A stretch of 64,000 nt of DNA. Source: UBA6663 sp044226485. Lineage in GTDB: Bacteria > Chloroflexota > Anaerolineae > Anaerolineales > UBA6663. How positions within the stretch are numbered: the first letter of the stretch is position 1; the number at the start of each line of letters is the position of its first letter. Both the position numbers and the translations under genes were made by a program. Shown here piece by piece: positions 1-7,427 of the stretch. The notes under the pieces are model-generated. The model ran no database searches. It had not been told where the DNA came from and saw only the letters and a list, made by a program, of their open reading frames with translations. The stretch is taken from positions 1-64,000 of the forward strand of contig JBGAGY010000019.1 of assembly GCA_044226485.1 (NCBI GenBank). The letters run 5' to 3'.

Positions 1-43
1 GTGCGAACGACGAGTCTCGGTCCATCAGACTCGTCGTTCGCAC
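1..43. terminator. 17-bp perfect hairpin at the window edge
   Basis: Bases 1-17 and 27-43 are exact reverse complements around a 9-base loop. No T-run follows, so this is either a terminator of the gene to the left (outside the window) or one of the palindromic 3' elements seen elsewhere in the window. The rest of the stretch up to 227 shows no convincing gene. Confidence 0.55.
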
Positions 44-227
44 TCCCGGTATCTTGGGAAAACCGTTGCCCGCTTTCCAACCCAATCTCGATTGAGTGAG
101 AAGAAATGCGGAGACGACGGCCCGATTTCTCTGGTTGTCGCCGACCTGGGTCGCCCACTACATTGAAGTCGCGCTCATCGCGCCCGTCGTCTGTGGGGGA
201 TGACGGCTCTCCCAGTGGAATGATCTT

Positions 228-2033
228 ATGTCTGACGCCTCTCAATCGAAGCCAATGGATCGTCGATCGTTGCTGAAGGGAGCGGTGCTGACGGCTGCAT
301 CGGTGGCTCTGGCTGCCGGGCGAAAATCGGCCCTCGCGCAAGACGGAATCACAGACTCAGAGGGTGCGCCGATCGATGCGCCCATGACCGGGCCTGACGT
401 GCCGGCCAACCTGGCCGATGATACGGCCCCGCCGTTCTACCTCGATGGGCTCGAGGCCTTGACGCCGCAGACGCCGCCGCCCATGGCCAACATCGTCCTC
501 AACCGGCTGTGCTACGGCCCGCGCCCAGGCTCCGTCGACTACGCCAAGTTCGCGGCCATGCCCGGCGCCACCGATGCCGAGAAACTCGTTTCCTGGGTCG
601 ATTGGCAGTTGAACCCCGCGGGCGTCGGCGACGCTGAGTGTGACGCGCAGATCAACCGCCTGAAGAACGGCGGATTCGTGCCGGCAGCCGACAAGTGGCT
701 CACGTGGTTGTGGGCCGATCACATGAACGGCAATGGCGGTCGTGAAGTGCCTATCGAGAACGTGCGCGCCCTGACCGTGACGCGCGCGGTGTTCAGCCAG
801 CGGCAGTTGTACGAAATGATGGTGGAGTTCTGGCACAACCACTTCACCATCTATGCCTGGGACTACGCCTACGCGTCGGCGACGTGGGTGTCGTACGATC
901 GCGACGTCATCCGCGCCAACGCGCTCGGCAACTTCCGAACGTTCCTGGAAGCCGTGGCCAAGAGCCCCGCGATGTTGTTCTACATGGACAACTATCTGAA
1001 CGACAGGGGCTCGAACGAAAACTGGGCGCGCGAGCTGTTCGAGGTGTATGGCATGGGCGCTGAGAACTACCTCGGTTCAGCCCTGCAGCAGAACCAGGTG
1101 CCGGGGTATCCCAACCCGGTGGGGTACGTCGACGCCGACGTGTACGAGGCGGCTCGCGCCTTTGCCGGCTGGCGCGTGCGCGACGGGATGTGGCCCTACG
1201 ACGCCGAGGTCCAGAAAGACAACGGCACCTGGTACTTCTATCCCGACTGGCACGATCGCTTCCAGAAGACGGTGCTCGGTCAGTTCATGGCGGCCGATCC
1301 CTCGGGCGACGAACACGGTCGGAAGGTTCTTGACCTGATCGCCTATCACCCGAAGACCGCGAACTTCATCTGCCGCAAGCTGATCCGCCGTTTCATCACC
1401 GACAACCCGCCCCAATCGCTTGTCGATTCGGCGGCGGCGGTCTTCGTGGCCAACGCGACGGCGCCCGACCAGATCAAGCAGACGATGCGGCACATCCTGC
1501 TCTCCGACGAGTTCAAGACGACCTGGGGCATGAAGATCAAGCGTCCCTGGGAATATGCCATCGGCATCCTCCGCTCGACGCTCGCCACGGTGCTGCCCGA
1601 ATACGACGGCTTCTATTGGAACTACGACGCCATGAACCATGCGTTGTTCTCGTGGCGCCCGCCGAACGGATATCCGGACGTGGCAAGCGCCTGGATCAAC
1701 ACGAACGGTCTGCTGACACGCTGGAACTACGCCAACCGCGCGTTGATGGGCTACATCGACGACTACAACAACAGCGGCCAGGTCAACGTGGTCGAGGTCG
1801 ACATCCTCGCCCAGACGCCGGGCGTCACGATCGTTGACATGGTCGACGGCTGGATCAATCGCATCCTTGGCCGACCGATGTCGAGCTCCGCGTACCGCGA
1901 CGAGCTGTTGCGCCTATTGGGCAACGGCGCGGGGCCGAACTCGACGCCGTCGAAGAACACAAACGACTTCAAGGCCCGCCTGCGACACATGGTCGCCTTG
2001 ATCTACATGAGCCCTGACTGGCAGTGGCGGTGA
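228..2033 (+). CDS. DUF1800 family protein, Tat-exported
   Basis: A 601-residue protein of the DUF1800 family, whose biochemical role is unknown. The N-terminus has a twin-arginine signal (DRRSLLKG at residues 11-18, then a hydrophobic stretch to about residue 38), so it is probably exported folded. Family motifs visible are FWHNHF near residue 203 and NENWARELFEVYGMG near 263. The length is normal for the family. It is followed 12 bases later by a DUF1501 gene. The DUF1800-DUF1501 pair is common in environmental bacteria and is often linked to surface or carbohydrate-related export. That link is contextual, and no substrate can be named from this sequence. Confidence 0.88.
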   Translation: MSDASQSKPMDRRSLLKGAVLTAASVALAAGRKSALAQDGITDSEGAPIDAPMTGPDVPANLADDTAPPFYLDGLEALTPQTPPPMANIVLNRLCYGPRPGSVDYAKFAAMPGATDAEKLVSWVDWQLNPAGVGDAECDAQINRLKNGGFVPAADKWLTWLWADHMNGNGGREVPIENVRALTVTRAVFSQRQLYEMMVEFWHNHFTIYAWDYAYASATWVSYDRDVIRANALGNFRTFLEAVAKSPAMLFYMDNYLNDRGSNENWARELFEVYGMGAENYLGSALQQNQVPGYPNPVGYVDADVYEAARAFAGWRVRDGMWPYDAEVQKDNGTWYFYPDWHDRFQKTVLGQFMAADPSGDEHGRKVLDLIAYHPKTANFICRKLIRRFITDNPPQSLVDSAAAVFVANATAPDQIKQTMRHILLSDEFKTTWGMKIKRPWEYAIGILRSTLATVLPEYDGFYWNYDAMNHALFSWRPPNGYPDVASAWINTNGLLTRWNYANRALMGYIDDYNNSGQVNVVEVDILAQTPGVTIVDMVDGWINRILGRPMSSSAYRDELLRLLGNGAGPNSTPSKNTNDFKARLRHMVALIYMSPDWQWR

Positions 2034-2045
2034 GGGAGGATCACG

Positions 2046-3416
2046 ATGGTCAAAATCAGCCGACGTGGCTTTCTGATGGGATGCTCGGCCGCGATCGCGG
2101 CCATGGCGGGCTCGCGCATCACCAACCTGGCCTTCGCAGCGCCGAATGCGGCCTCCGAAGCGCCGGGCGTGCTGGTCGTGGTCTTCTTGCGAGGCGGGTG
2201 GGATGCGCTGAACGTCGTGCCGGTGATCGGCGGCCCCGATCGCGGCTTCTATGAAGCAGCACGCTACAACATCAAGATCCCGGCCAGCGGCGCGGGTGCG
2301 GCTTTCAATCTCAACGGCCAGTTCGGGCTTCATCCGTCGATGGGCTCTCTCTACGAGATGTACCAGTCGAAGAAGCTGGCGATCGTGCACGCGACGGGTC
2401 TGACCAGCGACACGCGCAGCCACTTCGACGCCCAGCAGTACATCGAACTTGGCACGCCGGGCGCGAAGTCGTCGAGCACGGGCTGGATCACGCGTCACCT
2501 GCAGAGCTCACCGTACGGGTCGTCCGGCATCTTCCCTGCGCTCTCGACCGGCGGCGGCCAGGCGATGTCGTTGGCCGGCTTTGAAAACGCCGTGGCCATG
2601 AACGATCCGTCGAGCTTCAACCTCGATGGTTGGGAGAACTACGTGGCCAACCAGCGCACGGCGCTGCGCACGTTCTACGCCGGTGCGGGCTTCCTCGACG
2701 CTGCCGCGCGCGAAACCCTTGACACGATCGACCTGATCGAGAGCACGGCGCCGGGCGACTATGTGCCCGCGAACGGCGCAGCCTATCCGCAGAACTCGTT
2801 CGGCGACAACCTGCAGTCGATCGCCCAGTTGATCAAGATGAACCTGGGCCTGAACGTGGCCACCGTGGACCTGGGCGGCTGGGACACTCACGAGCATCAG
2901 GGGAACTCGCCGACTGCGAACGACCAGAACGGCGGGTATCTGGGGAGTCAACTCAAGCCGATGGCCGACGCCCTCAAGGCCTTCATGCTCGACCTGGATG
3001 GAAGCTGCCCGAACTGGGCCAATCGCACAACGGTCGTGGTCATGAGCGAGTTCGGTCGCCGTGTGGCGCAGAACAGCAACGACGGCACTGACCACGGCCA
3101 CGGCAGCGCCATGTTGGTGCTCGGCGGCAGCGGCATCAAGGGCGGCGCCGTGTACGGTGCCTGGCCCGGCCTGGCCACGAACCAACTGTATGATCGCGCC
3201 GATCTGGCTGTCACGACCGACTACCGCCAGGTGCTGGCGGAGCTCGTTCAAAACCGGCTGGGCAATCCGAACGTGGCGACCGTCTTCCCGGGCTTCACCC
3301 CCGGGGCGTCCCTCGGTATTGCGACCGCCACCGGCGGCGGCACGCCCCCGGCGTTCCCGGCCAATCTGACGCAACGCCTGTACGTGCCCATCGTTCGCAA
3401 AGGCGCGGGCTGCTGA
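2046..3416 (+). CDS. DUF1501 family protein, Tat-exported
   Basis: A 456-residue DUF1501 protein; this family belongs to the alkaline-phosphatase/sulfatase-like superfamily, with no defined substrate. A Tat signal (SRRGFLMG, residues 5-12) precedes a hydrophobic segment. Conserved blocks include LRGGWDALN, HFDAQQYIELG, VVVMSEFGRR and DHGHGSAMLVLGG; the Asp/His-rich blocks resemble metal-binding loops. A strong Shine-Dalgarno (gggagga, 2035-2041) sets the start just after the DUF1800 stop, so the two genes form an operon. The protein ends in QRLYVPIVRKGAGC, which resembles a short basic/aromatic C-terminal tail that I recall from exported Chloroflexota proteins. Confidence 0.88.
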   Translation: MVKISRRGFLMGCSAAIAAMAGSRITNLAFAAPNAASEAPGVLVVVFLRGGWDALNVVPVIGGPDRGFYEAARYNIKIPASGAGAAFNLNGQFGLHPSMGSLYEMYQSKKLAIVHATGLTSDTRSHFDAQQYIELGTPGAKSSSTGWITRHLQSSPYGSSGIFPALSTGGGQAMSLAGFENAVAMNDPSSFNLDGWENYVANQRTALRTFYAGAGFLDAAARETLDTIDLIESTAPGDYVPANGAAYPQNSFGDNLQSIAQLIKMNLGLNVATVDLGGWDTHEHQGNSPTANDQNGGYLGSQLKPMADALKAFMLDLDGSCPNWANRTTVVVMSEFGRRVAQNSNDGTDHGHGSAMLVLGGSGIKGGAVYGAWPGLATNQLYDRADLAVTTDYRQVLAELVQNRLGNPNVATVFPGFTPGASLGIATATGGGTPPAFPANLTQRLYVPIVRKGAGC

Positions 3417-3447
3417 ACGATCCTGCGCGTCGTCACTGGATGGACCT

Positions 3448-3476
3448 ACACGTCACGGCCGACCGCCGTGACGTGT
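3448..3476 (+). terminator. Hairpin after the DUF1800-DUF1501 operon
   Basis: A perfect 12-bp stem (3448-3459 with 3465-3476) around a 5-base loop lies 31 bases after the DUF1501 stop. It is followed by tcgtttgg, which is only weakly T-rich. It is probably a terminator. Confidence 0.6.
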
Positions 3477-3495
3477 TCGTTTGGCGAACCCCGCT

Positions 3496-4929
3496 ATGAA
3501 GACACGAACGCGCCTCTCGATGTTGATGCTCGTGGTCTGGCTCGGTGCGGGTCAGGCAGCGGCCGCGCAAACGTCGCCGCGCACGATCACGATCTCGCCG
3601 CCGGCCTCACCCAGCTGCAGCGAGGAGTTCGAGACCGTCGCCAACACGTTGAAGGCCGGCGACACCCTGATCCTGACGGGCGGCCTGTACACTCAAAGCT
3701 GTCGCCGACTGCTGAGCGGTCTGCAGGGCACTGCCGCGCAGCCCATCACCATCAGGGCCGCGAACGGCGAGCATGTGATCCTGGCTCACCCCGAGACCGG
3801 CGGCGCCGGTAACTACGATCAGAACAACCTCGAGATCGAGAACAGCCGCTACCTCGTCATCAGCGGCATCGACTTCCAGGGCGGCGACGAGGGCATCGTC
3901 TTCCTGGGCTCCGCCAACGCGAACATCACGCTCGAGCACAATCGCGTCCACGACACGGGCAGCGCGGCGCTGGCGCTTAATCGCGGCGACACCCGCGCCT
4001 TCATCATCCGCTTCAACGAGATCGACCACACCGGCCGCGCCACCAGCTACGCGCCCACCGGCGAGGGGCTTTACGTCGGCTGCAACAGCGCGGCGTGCGT
4101 GGCGCAGGGCCACGTGATCGACACCAACCACATTCACGATCTGCGCGCGACGAGCGGCGGCGGCAACGACGGCATCGAGGTCAAAGCCGGCTCGGGCGGC
4201 AATCAGATCACGAACAACGTCATCCACGACACCGTCGACGGCACGCGCTTCCCATGCATCTTCGTCTATGGCGGGGGAACGGCGGCGAACGTCGTGGCGG
4301 GCAACGTCCTCTGGCACTGCGGTCAGGCGATCCAGGTGGCCGCCGACGCCGACATCTACAACAACCTCATCCTTAACTCGGACGAAGGCATCTATGCGCG
4401 GTCGCACGCGCAGGTGCCGCAGGTGCGCAACGTGCGCATCTTCCACAACACCGTCTACGGCCACAGCGACGACTGTCTGCAGATCCGCTGGAACGGCGCG
4501 ATCGGCACCCTCTGGCTCGCCAACAACGCCTTCTACTGCGAGGGCGGGGTGGCCGTCAACGGCGACGCGCTCGGCTCGGCCAGCGTGGCCGCCAACGTCG
4601 TGGCGGGGTCGGTCAGCGGCGTGGCCGTCGATGGGGTCAGGTTCATCGCGGGCGGCTCGGCCGCCACGGCCTTCTCGGCGCCGGCGGCGCTCGACTTCTG
4701 GCCGCGTCCTGATTCGACCCTGCTCGGGCGGGCGGTCGCCGCCTACTCGCTCTCCCTCGACTTCAACGGCAGCCTGCGCCTGGCGCCCTACGACGTCGGC
4801 GCCTACGAAGCGGAGGGCCTGGCCGCCAACCCGGGCTGGGCCTTAGCGCCGGGCTTCAAGCAGCTTCTTGGCCAGCAGCCGCCCGGCGGGCTCGCTGAAC
4901 GGCTGTGGTTGGCCGCGCTTTCACGGTGA
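3496..4929 (+). CDS. Secreted right-handed parallel beta-helix protein
   Basis: About 477 residues. A Sec-type signal peptide (basic MKTRTR, hydrophobic LMLVVWLGAG, AAAAQ cleavage region) precedes repeated beta-helix coils with N-rich and I/V-rich ladders such as NITLEHNRVHDTG, NQITNNVIHDT and NVVAGNVLWHCG. This is the pectate-lyase-like / NosD-CASH architecture. Such proteins bind or cleave polysaccharides outside the cell. I see no diagnostic catalytic triad, so the substrate is unknown. The frame is open from a TTG at 3481, but ATG 3496 gives a clean signal peptide and was chosen. A terminator-like hairpin separates it from the DUF1501 gene. Its tail (AERLWLAALSR) is aromatic and basic like that of the DUF1501 protein. 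Confidence 0.82.
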   Translation: MKTRTRLSMLMLVVWLGAGQAAAAQTSPRTITISPPASPSCSEEFETVANTLKAGDTLILTGGLYTQSCRRLLSGLQGTAAQPITIRAANGEHVILAHPETGGAGNYDQNNLEIENSRYLVISGIDFQGGDEGIVFLGSANANITLEHNRVHDTGSAALALNRGDTRAFIIRFNEIDHTGRATSYAPTGEGLYVGCNSAACVAQGHVIDTNHIHDLRATSGGGNDGIEVKAGSGGNQITNNVIHDTVDGTRFPCIFVYGGGTAANVVAGNVLWHCGQAIQVAADADIYNNLILNSDEGIYARSHAQVPQVRNVRIFHNTVYGHSDDCLQIRWNGAIGTLWLANNAFYCEGGVAVNGDALGSASVAANVVAGSVSGVAVDGVRFIAGGSAATAFSAPAALDFWPRPDSTLLGRAVAAYSLSLDFNGSLRLAPYDVGAYEAEGLAANPGWALAPGFKQLLGQQPPGGLAERLWLAALSR

Positions 4930-5051
4930 GGATTTCGCCGCGGATGACGCGGATTTCGGGAAAAGACGTCGCGGATGGTCAGGGGCATTTTGGTCCGCCA
5001 TCAGTCCTTCCTGCATCCGCGAAATCTGCGCAATTCGCAGCAAGAATCCTC
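4928..5051. repeat. Word-built imperfect palindrome 3' of the beta-helix gene
   Basis: The element begins at the stop codon. The left arm holds several gcggat/gcggattt words and starts with gaggatt. The right arm holds their complements (atccgcgaaatctgcg) and ends with gaatcctc, so the two ends pair. The architecture matches the elements at 13644, 17686, 37466, 47631, 54419 and 62142. It may act as a terminator or 3' stabiliser. Confidence 0.6.
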
Positions 5052-5095
5052 AAGCCAATCAACCGAGCCGGTGAATAAGTTAGGGTACCGTATGC

Positions 5096-5101
5096 TAAAA
5101 T
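5096..5101 (+). promoter_or_regulatory. Candidate -10 box for a near-leaderless miaB
   Basis: TAAAAT ends 7 bases before the miaB ATG and there is no Shine-Dalgarno. Transcription would start at or next to the start codon. No good -35 element is visible. Confidence 0.45.
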
Positions 5102-5108
5102 CCCGCGC

Positions 5109-6470
5109 ATGAAGTATCACGTGTGGACCGAGGGCTGCCAGATGAACGTCGCCGACTCGCAGCGGGTGGCGAGCGCGCTTGAGGCCCTGGGTTACGTCGC
5201 CGAAGCCGAGGCCGAGCGGGCCGATGTGATCGTGCTCAACACCTGCGTCGTGCGTCAAAGCGCCGAGGACAAAGCCTATGGCCGCCTGACGTCGCTGCTG
5301 CCCCTCAAGCGCAAGCGCCCGGATCTGGTGATCAACCTCATGGGCTGCCTCGTAGGCGTACGCGGATCCGATGTGCTCAAGAAGAAGCTGCCGATGGTCG
5401 ACGTCTTCTCGCCGCCCTCGGAGCCGGGGCCGCTCGTGCGCTACCTGCTCGAGCGCGAGGGCCATGACCTGGCCGAGGCCGAACGCCTGCAGCGCTTCGC
5501 TTATCAAGATGAAGCCACGACGGTGCTCAACACGCAGACCGGCGGCTACACGCTGCCGGCGCCGGAGCGTGGTCGGGCCGTGACCGCTCACGTGCCGATC
5601 GTGTACGGCTGCTCACATGCCTGCACTTTCTGCATCATCCCTTACCGCCGCGGTGTCGAACGCTCGCGACCGGTGGGGGAGGTGGCCGCTGACGTGCGCG
5701 GCCTTGTGGACCAGGGCGTGCGCGAAGTGACGCTGCTTGGCCAGATCGTCGACCGCTATGGCCTCGACATCGACGACGGCCCGACCCTGTCGAGCCTGCT
5801 GCGCGCCATCCACGACATCGACGGCCTCGAACGCATTCGCTTCCTGACGTCGCACCCGAACTGGATGACCGATGATCTGCTGCGGACGGTGGCCGAGTTG
5901 CCCAAGGTCTGCGAGCACATCGAGGTGCCCGTGCAAGCGGGCGACGATGTCGTGCTGGCCAACATGAAGCGCGGCTACACCAACGACGACTACCGCCGCC
6001 TGATCGACAGGATCCGCTCGATCATCCCGAACGTGTCGATCGGCACCGACATCATCGTCGGCTTCCCGGGCGAGACCAGTGAGCAGTTCGACGCGACCTA
6101 CCGGCTGCTCGAAGACGTGAAGCTCGACGTCGCCCACCTGGCGCGATACTCGACCCGGCCGGGCACAGTGGCCTCGCGTCGCATGGTCGATGACGTGCCC
6201 GAGGAGGAGAAGGTCCGGCGCTTCCAGGTTCTCGAAGCGCTGCAGGAGCGTGTCGTCGCCGGGATCAACGCTCGCCTGGTCGGCCAGCGGCAGGACGTTC
6301 TGGTTGAGGATCAACATAAGGGCAAGTGGCGCGGACGCACTCGCAACAACAAACTTGTCTTCTTTGAGGCGGCTCCTGGCGACGATGCCGACCTGCGCGG
6401 CCAGACGGTTGCTCTGACCATCACGCAGGCTGGCGCGTGGAGCATGCAAGGCGATTCAGTGAATCGGTGA
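5109..6470 (+). CDS. miaB: tRNA-2-methylthio-N6-dimethylallyladenosine synthase MiaB
   Basis: A 453-residue radical-SAM methylthiotransferase that adds a methylthio group to i6A37 of tRNAs reading UNN codons. The N-terminal MTTase domain carries three cluster cysteines (EGCQMN, LNTCVV, LMGCLV). The radical-SAM motif CSHACTFC (CxxxCxxC) lies near residue 174, and a C-terminal TRAM domain follows from about 380. The block LLGQIVDRYG replaces the LLGQNVNSYG-like sequence of many MiaB proteins, but the rest fits MiaB better than RimO or MtaB. The gene is isolated, with a palindromic element upstream and an apparently near-leaderless start. Confidence 0.92.
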   Translation: MKYHVWTEGCQMNVADSQRVASALEALGYVAEAEAERADVIVLNTCVVRQSAEDKAYGRLTSLLPLKRKRPDLVINLMGCLVGVRGSDVLKKKLPMVDVFSPPSEPGPLVRYLLEREGHDLAEAERLQRFAYQDEATTVLNTQTGGYTLPAPERGRAVTAHVPIVYGCSHACTFCIIPYRRGVERSRPVGEVAADVRGLVDQGVREVTLLGQIVDRYGLDIDDGPTLSSLLRAIHDIDGLERIRFLTSHPNWMTDDLLRTVAELPKVCEHIEVPVQAGDDVVLANMKRGYTNDDYRRLIDRIRSIIPNVSIGTDIIVGFPGETSEQFDATYRLLEDVKLDVAHLARYSTRPGTVASRRMVDDVPEEEKVRRFQVLEALQERVVAGINARLVGQRQDVLVEDQHKGKWRGRTRNNKLVFFEAAPGDDADLRGQTVALTITQAGAWSMQGDSVNR

Positions 6471-6563
6471 CGGGTGGAGCGAGGGTGCTCACCACCCATC
6501 CACACAATTTCTTCTGGCAGATTTACGGATTCCCGGTTATAACCAACCGACAACGATGGCGGG

Positions 6564-7361
6564 ATGGTCATGCGCACGATCTTGATTGCCGACCGGGACG
6601 CCGACTTCGCGTCGTTTCTGGCGCGTGAGCTGGAGGCTCAGGCCGGTCTGCGCGTCCTGGTCGCCAACAGCGCCGCGTTGGCGTTGCAGCGCGTTTCCGA
6701 GATCCGGCCGGACGTGGCCGTGATCGATGCGGATCTGCCCGAAAGCTCGCTCGACGATCTGCTCAATCGGCTGCGCGCGCATGTCCCCGAACTGCCGGTC
6801 GTCCTGCTGCCTCTCCCCGGCCACGTGACGACGCCCAATCAGGTCCAGGCTCAACTCAACAAACCGGTTTTCTTGCCCGAGTTGCTGAGCGCCATCGACT
6901 CGCTGGCGCCCGAGATCGGTCCCGGGCTGACGGCCATGTCCAACGCGACGCCGCCCGGGCGGCTGGCTCGCCGGTCGCTGGGCGAGATGACCGCTGGCCT
7001 CAGCCATCCCTCGCCGGACCCGCGGCTCCTGGCGGCGCCGCTCAATCGTCTGAGCCAGGAACTCCAGAACGACCCCGTTCTCCTGACCGAGGGCGAGTTG
7101 GTGCTGGCGGCGGCCGGAGTCGTCGCCGATGCGGCCGAGCCGTTGCAGCGCGCCATCGCGCACGCCTGGGCCGGGCAGTCGGATACCTCCGAGGTGCTGC
7201 GCTTCGCGAACGACGGCGCGGCTGACCGCTATGCCCTCTACTCAGTGCGTCTGATCGGCCAGCGCCTGCTCTCGATCGGGGTCCGCTCGCGTCTTCCGCT
7301 GGCTCAGGTTCGCCGCGCGGCGCGAGTCGCGGTGCGCGAAGTTGAAGCCCTCTTGAAGTGA
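6564..7361 (+). CDS. Receiver-domain protein with uncharacterised C-terminal domain
   Basis: 265 residues. Residues 4-120 look like a response-regulator receiver: an acidic pair in IADRDADF, a probable phospho-aspartate near residue 55 in VAVIDADLP, and a conserved Lys in the LNKPVFLPELL segment. A short linker follows. The C-terminal ~120 residues (TEGELVLAAAGVV ... ALYSVRLIGQ) have no DNA-binding helix-turn-helix. Their strand-helix pattern is vaguely like roadblock or GAF folds, but I cannot assign them. ATG 6570 is an alternative start. No histidine kinase is adjacent. The output is therefore probably protein-protein signalling rather than transcription (inference). Confidence 0.68.
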   Translation: MVMRTILIADRDADFASFLARELEAQAGLRVLVANSAALALQRVSEIRPDVAVIDADLPESSLDDLLNRLRAHVPELPVVLLPLPGHVTTPNQVQAQLNKPVFLPELLSAIDSLAPEIGPGLTAMSNATPPGRLARRSLGEMTAGLSHPSPDPRLLAAPLNRLSQELQNDPVLLTEGELVLAAAGVVADAAEPLQRAIAHAWAGQSDTSEVLRFANDGAADRYALYSVRLIGQRLLSIGVRSRLPLAQVRRAARVAVREVEALLK

Positions 7362-7415
7362 CCGCGGTCCGCGGCCTGTCGTTCGCCGCCGGCGGTCGTC
7401 CATTGCGTCAGCAAT

Positions 7416-7421
7416 TACAAT
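7416..7421 (+). promoter_or_regulatory. Candidate -10 box for a near-leaderless polA
   Basis: TACAAT ends 6 bases before the polA ATG, with no Shine-Dalgarno between. The -35 region is weak. Confidence 0.42.
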
Positions 7422-7427
7422 AAGCCC

